Below, piece by piece: positions 49,901-58,829 of a stretch of 64,000 nucleotides of DNA. The stretch is from Paralichthys olivaceus (lineage: Eukaryota > Chordata > Actinopteri > Pleuronectiformes > Paralichthyidae): the NCBI RefSeq assembly GCF_024713975.1, contig NC_091113.1, positions 14,334,501 through 14,398,500 on the forward strand. Reading direction: 5' to 3'. The position numbers and the translations under genes are program-made. Position 1 is the first letter of the stretch, and every line of letters begins with the position of its first letter. A model generated the notes under the pieces. That model was not told where the DNA came from. It did no database searches and was given only the letters and a program-made list of their open reading frames with translations.

Positions 49901-50352
49901 CAAAGCCACGAGTCTCCCTCCCATCCTCTTTTTCTTTCAATCTGTCTACGCTTCACTCCTCGGCTGCATCACTCTGCATCTTTCCCCGCACAAGAGGCTC
50001 CTGTTTTGAATCTCATTCAGTCTTGCCTCCGGTGTCTAGTGACAAACATTCTTCTGATGCAGCCAATTCTGCATCTGGAATCTGTGGTTTGTATCCTGCA
50101 GGTTCCCTTAGTTTTGGGGAGTACCCCAGGAGAAGAGCTTGGCATTCTGGGAGTTCTCATTCAGCCGATGCAGCTCAGAGAGCCTTCCAGTTCTCAGGAG
50201 GACCTCCCCCATGTGGAAATGGAATAGGAAATTTAACGTACATGAACGACAGACCCAGGAGCGAAGAAGGGGCAAAAAGGCGTATCAGTGATGGAGTCCC
50301 TGTGAAAAGGAAGGCTTGGATCTCTGAAGGACCAGAGAGTGAACAAGACTGA
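25840..50352 (+). CDS. pkd1: Polycystin-1 (PKD1), complete, 41 coding exons, 4,134 aa
   Basis: Exons: 25840-25915, 26628-26808, 26907-27100, 27268-27390, 28208-28473, 28575-29348, 30083-30214, 30295-30470, 30575-30711, 31454-35112, 35287-35439, 35529-35666, 36196-36478, 36678-36780, 36914-37042, 37141-37291, 37412-37549, 37647-37791, 37922-38641, 39397-39550, 39630-39885, 40439-40634, 40775-40942, 41432-41572, 41730-41940, 42131-42254, 42875-43018, 43122-43542, 43751-43868, 43942-44153, 44303-44505, 44593-44790, 44881-45035, 46144-46344, 46771-46945, 47522-47704, 47907-48011, 48112-48246, 48325-48527, 49237-49348, 49441-50352. They sum to 12,405 nt in one open frame. Domain order and the end (EPQDYEMVEFFIKRLKLWMG, FEGM, coiled coil) identify PKD1 and not PKD1L1/2/3 or PKDREJ. 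PKD1 is a huge receptor-like membrane protein that pairs with polycystin-2 in cilia and matrix adhesion. Human PKD1 is 4,303 aa; the N-terminal LRR, WSC and first PKD domain are absent. Which teleost paralogue it is (pkd1a or pkd1b) cannot be decided here. Exon 4's donor (TTC|gtaaaa) is weak but needed for phase. Confidence 0.95.
26628..27390 (+). other. pkd1: pkd1 C-type lectin domain (three exons)
   Basis: Exons 26628-26808, 26907-27100 and 27268-27390. Lectin-fold landmarks are CPEGG, CYWMSEVTSSWSEAQHSC, GGDLASADTPELQTFI, VWVWMRG, QWRRAQCAGRYLYLCEK. The calcium-binding EPN/QPD and WND motifs of sugar-binding lectins are not evident, so carbohydrate binding cannot be assumed. Confidence 0.9.
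27973..28060 (+). repeat. tRNA-derived SINE-like fragment in pkd1 intron
   Basis: A-box-like GTCAGTTGGTAAAG (about 27973-27986) and B-box-like TGTTCAAATCC (28031-28041) in the expected order, inside the intron before 28208. No body or tail of a known family was confirmed. Confidence 0.4.
28208..29348 (+). other. pkd1: pkd1 Cys-rich LDL-A-like segment and linker
   Basis: The exon 28208-28473 encodes a Cys-dense run ending CSMGQYWCHLLEACVP, equivalent to the LDL-receptor class A-like region of human polycystin-1. Exon 28575-29348 (258 codons) is the following linker, with conserved start VLLPDAAIMVYPDDIIALQH, leading into the PKD array. Confidence 0.8.
30083..34640 (+). other. pkd1: pkd1 PKD (Ig-like) repeat array
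   Basis: Canonical PKD strands include WDFGDGSEK (30575 exon), YRWDFGDGSKG, FHWRFGDGSPV, VQWDFGDGSPI and YLWDFGDSTKA, with many further repeats that keep the A-S-N-x-V-S edge but have lost the WDFGDGS string. One repeat reads WDFDCGDGS, with an extra residue pair in the turn. Most of the array is in one exon, 31454-35112 (3,659 bp), matching the single giant exon 15 (about 3.6 kb) of human PKD1. These domains form an extensible rod outside the cell. Confidence 0.9.
34641..38641 (+). other. pkd1: pkd1 REJ region
   Basis: Starts after the last PKD repeat near ELQCSSPQVSLVQSQ and runs through LTLDGSESYDPDAEPG, NNPPHGG, and PYTIALTSQLNQ to the serine-rich exon 37922-38641. This order is that of the receptor-for-egg-jelly module of PKD1, which merges into the GAIN domain needed for autoproteolysis. 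Confidence 0.85.
37830..37853 (+). repeat. LINE 3'-tail-like fragment
   Basis: 'gggatcaataaagtatccat' resembles the 3' end shared by L2-type LINEs and their partner SINEs in fish. A reverse-oriented similar stretch is at about 57091-57116 and a longer one at 58044-58095. Only the tail is present here. Confidence 0.4.
38805..39115 (+). repeat. Dispersed fish repeat family A, longest copy
   Basis: Landmarks: 'attacctccaccat', 'cattttggtgcagattaggg', 'ggcggatccaggaact', 'tcttgatgaaagaaatcag', 'catatttagggaactgat', 'gagtgccattctatg'. The same order of blocks is known to me from many percomorph genomes. It lies in the pkd1 intron 38642-39396. Confidence 0.65.
39397..39885 (+). other. pkd1: pkd1 GAIN end and GPS cleavage site
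   Basis: The exon 39630-39885 ends in the G-protein-coupled-receptor proteolysis site: CLTQHLTIFGASLFV, with the expected cut between Leu (39826-39828) and Thr (39829-39831). Upstream Cys and Trp residues (SSLCQYYSVKERRW) match the human motif. The conserved HLT predicts that the protein is still cleaved into N- and C-terminal fragments. Confidence 0.92.
40439..41572 (+). other. pkd1: pkd1 TM1 and PLAT domain
   Basis: Exon 40439-40634 carries the first membrane helix (VVGIVCAVLVLTHLLVGLIA) and begins the PLAT/LH2 fold with YHYRVLVKTGWRHGAG. Exons 40775-40942 and 41432-41572 continue it: THVGISLYG-like strand, FQRGSLDQFHLETDDNLGEV, IRIWHDNTG, WYIQHVVVWDPQTDHMFFF. PLAT binds lipid and protein partners on the cytosolic face. 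Confidence 0.92.
41730..44505 (+). other. pkd1: pkd1 TM2-TM5 with long cytosolic loop
   Basis: Exon 41730-41940 ends in TM2 (ALMLHLYLALGALWFGAVG) and 42131-42254 is TM3 (VAVGMTVAALAFPLQCFLCF). Exons 42875-43018, 43122-43542, 43751-43868 and 43942-44153 encode a Ser/Pro/Thr-rich loop of low conservation, including a run of alanines from a GCA repeat (about 43780-43791). Exon 44303-44505 holds TM4 and TM5 (VIYPLVAVLLGACLAVVGLY; VLMWLISAFSAFLTSALLL). Confidence 0.88.
44593..46945 (+). other. pkd1: pkd1 TM6 and TOP (polycystin) domain
   Basis: Exon 44593-44790 is cytosolic; 44881-45035 carries TM6 (CQLLFLLLVLMVNYQDS) and enters the extracellular TOP domain. Exons 46144-46344 and 46771-46945 continue it with WINRTLVPKLH, LVGLPRLQY, and FTHYNRDSGLFVCVSIQLQ. 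The 1.1-kb intron between them contains a dispersed repeat. Confidence 0.87.
45745..46000. repeat. Probable dispersed repeat in pkd1 intron
   Basis: The block 'tttcagacatgcactgaact' followed by 'ggatcccccgctgg' and 'gagcaagtggaggggttgatgatg' resembles a common fish element. Ends were not defined. Confidence 0.4.
46970..47420 (+). repeat. Dispersed repeat family B copy in pkd1 intron
   Basis: Contains 'gtaaagaaagacggcatctc', 'ataaacatcagtgtgat' and 'agccaccaggtggtgatcaag'. The second and third blocks recur in the same order at 63040-63220, inside spata20, so both are copies of one element. Confidence 0.55.
47522..48527 (+). other. pkd1: pkd1 TM7-TM11 channel-like region
   Basis: Four exons with hydrophobic helices: VLLLISALLLLLSEL, WFQLFLALLSLATAILQFCF, CAAVLLTLLVLK, LWALTVLLLLLLMLCTHLG and GLLLMGGGVWLLARLCGAVL. 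With TM1-TM6 this gives the eleven helices expected for polycystin-1. Confidence 0.88.
47707..47723. repeat. Poly-A run just after a pkd1 donor
   Basis: A run of 17 A begins two bases after the GT of the donor of exon 47522-47704 (GAG|gtaaaa). Confidence 0.95.
48715..48850 (+). repeat. Dispersed GTTAGCATG-type repeat in pkd1 intron
   Basis: Blocks 'ctaacatgctcacagtgac', 'gttagtgtgctaacaattag' and 'agtgaggctgtgggaa' correspond to the second part of the repeat at 24640-24720 and to a common fish element. Confidence 0.5.
49237..50352 (+). other. pkd1: pkd1 cytosolic tail with coiled coil
   Basis: Begins EQAELYHPTIEPQDYEMVEF, then LKLWMGLSKAKE and FRHSVKFEGMDIPPSRSSQE, all closely like human PKD1. 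The heptad segment FDRVNQITEDVHNLEIKLEE starts at 49696 and is the expected polycystin-2 binding coiled coil. About 190 residues follow it before the stop at 50350-50352, roughly three times the human length, rich in Ser, Arg and Lys and of no recognised domain. Confidence 0.92.
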
Positions 50353-50403
50353 CCCTGTGTACTCAGAAAACTAATTCAGTTCACTCACTCATCAGTTTAC
50401 TAC

Positions 50404-50630
50404 CTTCACCAAGGTGTTTCTGTGTTGGGAGGTGCAGCTTGATTGAATTTAATGGGACTTGTGGGCCTTGGTGGAGGTGATGCGCTCTACTGAGTTTCAT
50501 TCTAGTGTTTTTATCTGCGCAGAAACTACTGGACTGATTTCCATGGACTTTTGTTGAGGGGTTGGACACAACCAAAGGTAGAACCTATTAATCCTGATTG
50601 ACAAGAAGATCCAGGGATTTCTTTTTAACT
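50404..50630 (+). repeat. Dispersed repeat family A fragment
   Basis: 'gcagcttgattgaatttaatg', 'gggccttggtggaggtgatg', 'cgctctactgagtttcattctag', then 'aaactactggactgatttccatgg'. The first three blocks are the 3' end of family A and the last is from its other part, so two fragments may abut. Confidence 0.55.
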
Positions 50631-51243
50631 TTCTCTAACCTGGTTTTAGTCTTGGAGGAGGAATGAGGGCCCTTCTCGCAGGTCCCACAACCTTAAGAGA
50701 TGCAACATTAAATCCCTGGACCAAAAATATTGCATATTTAAAGAGACACTGTATACTTAACTGGATACTTAACTCTACAGACAAATAAAGACGAGTGACC
50801 ACATGGTCTGAAAGTAGGTTCATGTTTCGTTTATTTGATCTGTTTTATAAATAACAGAGAAACAGCGTTTTGCTACGAGTTGCAGCTATATTACTATAGT
50901 CATTTGTAGATTTAACCAGAGCACCAACGAGTTGGGAATGAGAATCATCAATTATTGCTATCAGTGTGCTAGAGCAGGAGTGACAACACCATATTCACTA
51001 CTGTGCTATACTGTAAAATACAGAGATTTGGCTGGTGCTGATCGGCTTAATCAGTATGATGTGAGCTTGTTTGGTGAGTGCTTGAATGGAACAGATTTTT
51101 ATGATGTAAAAGTCCTACACTCCAGAGTGATAGCGCAGTTCTATGATTATTTTATCAGTTTTAATTCAAATAATTACTTATCTAAAGGAAAGACCTTGAC
51201 CAACAAGTAAACACATGAGCACAAACACTGTCATTACCAAGAA

Positions 51244-51290
51244 TGTGTGTGTGTGTGCGTGTGTGTGCGCGTGTGTGTGTGTGTGTGTGC
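51244..51290. repeat. (GT)n microsatellite
   Basis: About 23 GT units with GC interruptions, 340 bp upstream of the pepsinogen TATA box. Confidence 0.95.
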
Positions 51291-51627
51291 CCAGGCAAAA
51301 TAAATTAAAGCAACACGCAAATGCAGAAAGTGCTGGCAAAAAGTGAACAGATTTATAAGAACTACATTTTATCTCTAACATCATTTCCTGTGACCTTGCA
51401 AAGAAACGCTTGGCTCTCACTTGTCAGCACCTTCAACATGGACATGTGCTGCAGACACATCCAAGTTTTTTCTGAAAGTTTGCTGTCCTTCTTTTAATCA
51501 CACAACTGATTGTTGTGAGGTCAGTGATTTGATTTTTCCGTGCCTTATCTTTACTTATTATTTGTCGGGGTGTGTTGTGTGTGTTGTTGCCTTATCATTG
51601 TGCAATGGTAAAATGTCAGTCCACCTG

Positions 51628-51634
51628 TATAAAA
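51628..51634 (+). promoter_or_regulatory. TATA box of pepsinogen gene
   Basis: TATAAAA followed by GGAGGCG, 169 bp before the coding start distance to 51803. About 30 bases on lies a candidate start site near 51658. A possible short untranslated exon ends at 51675 (tatacag|gtgagt), and an acceptor 'ttccacag' at 51785 precedes the ATG exon, so a 110-bp 5' UTR intron is plausible; read-through is the alternative. Confidence 0.6.
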
Positions 51635-51802
51635 GGAGGCGAGTCCGTCTCCTGTCTTCAGTCTCCAGTATACAGGTGAGTAACATGATCAAAGACATGC
51701 TATCATTTCTATTGCAGCATTTCACTGTAATATCATCAACCTCAGAGTGACAGGAGTCAGATTTGAGATACTTTATCTTCCACAGTTGACAGCAGCGTCG
51801 TG

Positions 51803-54616
<2,814 letters not shown>

Positions 54617-55954
54617 TAACCTAAGTCAACTCTCAGCAATCAGAAACCACAGCCTTTCGGCAATTATAAACATATCCTAGTACAATAGCAAGACTTTGAA
54701 CATGCATGATTTCCAATGTAACTGTAATATGTGATGCTGGAGACTCAAATCTATTCTCTGTCTTATAAATGATTCCATTTTCTCTCATCGAATAAAAAGA
54801 GTTATATCACTTTGACTTGAGTTTTGTTATTGAACTGTACCACAAACAGACACGACTAAATCTGTGTGGACAGTGAGCTACCATGAAAACTTAAATAAGA
54901 TGGCACCACAACAAAACGTACATGCAACAGACTAACTGTGTAACTGAGCACACTGGACGTTCCAGTCTGTCTCATCTAGATTGCACACTGTAACATAAAT
55001 CTCTAATGTGTTACAAAATGATCAGTAAACGTAAGGTGAGCAACAGAAAAGAGATAACCTAGTGAAAACAACTACACACTACACCTGTTGTACCTTTTCT
55101 TGACAGTTCAGGGTTTGATTCCATTTGATTTTTTGAATATCGGTTCAGTTCAGGATATTTCAGTGTACAATACCAATTCTGCTTGAAATTGAAAGAAATT
55201 CTCAGGGAATGAGAGTAAACTGCAAGAAAACCTCCATTCTTAAAAATATTAAGGAAGGCCCTTCACAATTCAGTGTGTGTAAACACGTCTCCCATTGACG
55301 TCAACACTTTTCAGGTCCTTGTCATGAGTGCTTCAGATTAGTGGATAGATGTACTCTTTAGTCCTATACAAAACCTTGTAGGTTGAACTTCCAGACAATG
55401 TGATGCATGTGCACATTTAACTTTTAATTCCAAGTATGAATGAATTGTCAGATAAGTCAAATCTCAACTGATTGAGTTATTCATGGTTGTGGTCAGCAGC
55501 TGGATCTGACTGACACAAGCCTGCAGAGTGTCTTTACTCACCATACTTGCTGGACTGAGAGTGAATGTTAAAGGTATGAGGAAGTGACTCCAGATATTCT
55601 TCATAAAGCGGCCTACTTCCTCGTTCAGTAGGCTTCAGTGGCAGAACCTGTTTCACAACAACAGACTCATGCCTGTCTTTCTTACCGGAGTCCTACGAGA
55701 TCATCATAGGTCAAATAACCACTGCAGCTTTCTGAGGAGCACCACAGGACAATGACTACAACTCTTCTCTGAACCCACTGCAGGGGGTAAAGAAATCCAG
55801 GAAGGCCGAGGATTACCATAACACAGTGAGTGGTGGTTTCACTTATCTTCTGACCTTTACGTCAGCTTTGTTTTAAAATGAATTGACTCTGTGCTGTACA
55901 GCCATCATATTATATTTGCAAATTGAGTTTGAGATGTCTTTTGTAGAAACTGAA
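54617..55954. other. Spacer between pepsinogen and plcxd1
   Basis: Pepsinogen 3' UTR and intergenic sequence. A possible acceptor 'cttttgtag' at 55946 just before the plcxd1 start suggests that plcxd1 has an untranslated first exon in this stretch. No other gene or clear repeat seen. Confidence 0.6.
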
Positions 55955-57986
55955 ATGTCTGCAGAAGACGACACGGGGAGAGGACAAGCCCCAAGCTACT
56001 GTGACTGGATGTCGCAACTACCAGATGACCTACACAACATTCCTCTCTGCAATCTGGCCATACCAGGTATGAAGCTGAAACAATTTTCACTACGGGCCAC
56101 AGATGTTGACCTCATGTGGTATTATGGGAAAAGTCAAAGGATCAACACAGTCATTCGGATTATTCCTTTGGGAATAATAAATGTCTACTAATTTGCATGG
56201 CGATCAAAATGGCAGGACAGGTTTTTCCGTCTGGACAAGCGATGGACCGACCAAACAACCGACAGAACGGCGGTTCGACAAACCAACAACGAGTTCTAAA
56301 TGACCACAAATGGTTTTCACTGCTCACTGACCACGTTTGTTTGTGTGTATGTTTTGTAATTCCTAGGAAGCCACGACTCAATGACTTACGATTTGGACGT
56401 CAGCTCCTCTATCATAGAGCCTGATAACCTGAAGGGATTGAGCAAGATTTGCTGTGCACGTCGAATTGTGCGCAAGTGGGCCGTCACTCAGGTGAGGGGA
56501 GTTTACAACCTGCCAGTGCTGGATGTGTTGGAGCATATGGAAGAAAAAGAGAGGGGGGATGTAAACTGTTGTGGTGGCTTGTGTTGCAGGAGGAGTCCAT
56601 CACAAAGCAACTGGATGCAGGAGTTCGCTACTTTGACCTGAGGATCGCTCGCAAGCCAGACGACACTGAGCCGACGAGGCTTTACTTTTACCATGGGCTG
56701 TGTACACGGACTGATGTGGAGGTAAAGAAAAGAAATGATAAACATAATCACAAGAACACTTCCGCTTACATATGTGAATATTTAAGAGTAAATCAGCCTT
56801 TGTGGATCCGTAGTCAACGGAGGAGCTTTGTGGGTTTATTCCTGTTTTTAGAATCCATCTGCTTAACAATTCCACAATGTCTGTCTTTCTGTATGTATGT
56901 GCAATACATATCAGGTGAACTGTTCCTATTTGCCTGAGAAAGCACACAATTTGGACATGTGATACATTCATTATTAGTAAAAATAGAACAAACAGGTTCA
57001 GTCAGTTTGTGAACCAAGTTGAACACGTCAGACTCCTGTCAGATCTCTTGGAAAATGTAGCTACATCATGTGACCATTTTAGTAGAGGATTTAATTGATC
57101 CCCGAAGGTGAAATAAGGACTTCCGTTTAAATAAGAAGTACTACAGAAGAGAAGATTCCAGGTGTTTTATGAATTCCCACTCTGCTGCTGTGATCAGACT
57201 GTTCTCAGGATGATTCATGACTGGGCAGAGAAACACCCCAAAGAGATCCTCATCCTGGCCTTATCCCACTTTAAATTCCCCAAAGAGAACGAGGAGCAGC
57301 TCCACATCCATCTCATCGGTTTCATCAAGACCTTGTTTGGATCCAAACTTCTCCATAGAGCGGTAACAATACTTAATCTTTGTATTAATCCAAACATATC
57401 TTGTCCCTCACAACACTGCTTTTAAGTCAAAATAACATATTTCAATGTATGACAGTGGAACATTCCTTCACTGAAGAACTGCTGGGACCAAGGCAGAAAC
57501 ATTATAGTTTCATATGATTATTCGGCAAATCAGCACCCTGAGATGTGGGGTAGGATACCGTATTGCTATGGTAATAGTATGGACCCTGCAGAAGTGGAAT
57601 CAAAACTCCGCCAGGCTTTAGAAAAAACACGGTCTTCTCAAGGTGAGTTCTCTGTGTTCCTGCCTCTCATCTGGTTGAGTATGCTGTTGACAAACACATG
57701 TCCCAGCTGTATGTGTGTGTCCCGCTTCCCCGTCCCATGTCCTGCAGGTTTCCACGTATGTGGCTTGAACCTGACCCTGCCGGAAGATGCCAAGGTACTC
57801 AAGTACATCTTCCGTCCCAATGACAACTTTACGAAGGTGTTACAGAGGAGTCAGCCCACGCTGCTGCAGTGGGTGAAACAGCAAGCCGGCCAAAGACCCA
57901 ACATCATCGCCTCAGATGTGGTGACTCGACACAACTTTGTCTCAACGGTTGTCCAGCTCAATATTTCAGAGTTAGTGAAAACCTAG
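55955..57986 (+). CDS. plcxd1: PI-PLC X-domain-containing protein 1-like
   Basis: Six exons: 55955-56066, 56367-56491, 56590-56721, 57198-57362, 57456-57642, 57748-57986; all phases join for 319 residues against 323 in human PLCXD1. The X-domain begins LCNLAIPGSHDSMTYDL. The two catalytic-type histidines are at 56372-56374 (SHDS) and 56692-56694 (FYHGLC). Other landmarks: ITKQLDAGVRYFDLRIA, DWAEKHPKEILILALSHF, NIIVSYDYSAN, GLNLTLPEDA. These proteins resemble the catalytic half of phosphoinositide phospholipase C but lack PH, EF-hand, Y and C2 domains; the substrate in vivo is unsettled. An alternative start at 55934 would add seven residues if transcription reads through the acceptor-like 'ttttgtag'. 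PLCXD2 or 3 are less likely. Candidate poly(A) signal at 58309-58314. Confidence 0.9.
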
Positions 57987-58043
57987 TGGAATTCTGTCGA
58001 ACGTCTTGTGATCATTCATTAACAAACACAGTTTTTTCAGTCT

Positions 58044-58095
58044 TTCAGATGGACTGAAACTTTATTAATCTCATGTTGGGGAAATTCTCTGGTTA
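58044..58095 (-). repeat. LINE/SINE tail-like fragment
   Basis: 'actttattaatctcatgttg' then 'gggaaattctctggttacat' resembles the conserved tail of L2-type fish elements. Confidence 0.45.
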
Positions 58096-58315
58096 CATGG
58101 CACACAGACAGAATGAGGTAGGCAAGGGAACATGTGAATGTATCAAAATATAAAATAGGCAATAGAATAGAAAATAAAAACATGAAATGAGATTTTAAAA
58201 AAATACAGAGAATATGTTGATAGTATACGCCTTGTGACATTTGTAAAGAAATGTGCGTAAAGTGCAGTGGCACATGAAATGTATTTCTGCATCATGTACG
58301 AGATATTGAAATAAA

Positions 58316-58712
58316 ATTCACTTTTACTTTAGCTGAGTACTATATTGTATATTTCTGTTAATTCATTTGTACTTTTCCTGAAGTATATTTCTTAAATTCT
58401 TCCTCCATCACTGATAAAGAAACATTGTATACTAGTGCGCCTCTTGCCCTGTTGGCGCCACCCTGTGTGGATTTATGGTATTGCAATAAAGTTGTCAACT
58501 TTACATGAGGAAGTAAACACGTTTATGTGGTACTTTTACTTTTAGCTGAGTACTATTTTGGACATTCAATTGTACTTTTCCTTTAGTGAAATACTTCAAT
58601 TCCTCCTCCACTACTGATAAATAAACTTTATATACTAGTGCGCCTCTTGTCCTGCTGGCGCCACCGCGTGTGGATTTACGGCATTGCAGTAAAGTGACAA
58701 CCTCACGTGTGA
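58316..58712. repeat. Tandem duplication, period 203 bp
   Basis: Two diverged copies share 'tttagctgagtacta', 'ttgtacttttcct', 'tcctccatcactgataaa'/'tcctccactactgataaa', 'tatactagtgcgcctcttg', 'tggcgccacc' and 'gtgtggattta'. The string actagtgcgc starts at 58431 and 58634, which fixes the period. Confidence 0.9.
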
Positions 58713-58736
58713 AAGTTGTTGGTGTCTTTACTGAGT

Positions 58737-58790
58737 GGCTAACGTTAGCTTAATAAGTGGCTAACGTTAGCTTAATAAGTGGCTAACTTG
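58737..58790. repeat. 22-bp tandem repeat upstream of spata20
   Basis: The unit GTGGCTAACGTTAGCTTAATAA is present twice exactly and begins a third time as GTGGCTAACTTGAGC. Each unit contains the palindrome GCTAACGTTAGC. Confidence 0.95.
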
Positions 58791-58829
58791 AGCTCACTGA
58801 GGTCACAGCGACACTCTCGGTGGATTAGG

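Larger units (their letters stand above)
50353..51802. other. pkd1 3' UTR and pepsinogen upstream region
   Basis: A family A repeat fragment lies at 50404-50630, a candidate pkd1 poly(A) signal AATAAA at 50784-50789, a GT microsatellite at 51244-51290 and the pepsinogen TATA box at 51628-51634. The ORFs here are short and unlike any known protein. Confidence 0.65.
57987..58829. other. plcxd1 3' end and spata20 upstream region
   Basis: Contains an L2/SINE-tail-like stretch (58044-58095), a 203-bp tandem duplication (58316-58712) and a 22-bp tandem repeat (58737-58790). This short stretch must hold the spata20 promoter. Confidence 0.6.

Noticed and set aside
25840-50352. PKD1L1, PKD1L2/3 or PKDREJ instead of PKD1
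   Set aside because: The combination of lectin domain, long PKD array, giant exon, eleven helices and the EPQDYEMVE...coiled-coil tail fits PKD1 only.
58779-58829. A spata20 start upstream at 58779
   Set aside because: That codon is GTG and lies inside the 22-bp tandem repeat; the ATG at 58830 opens a good leader peptide.
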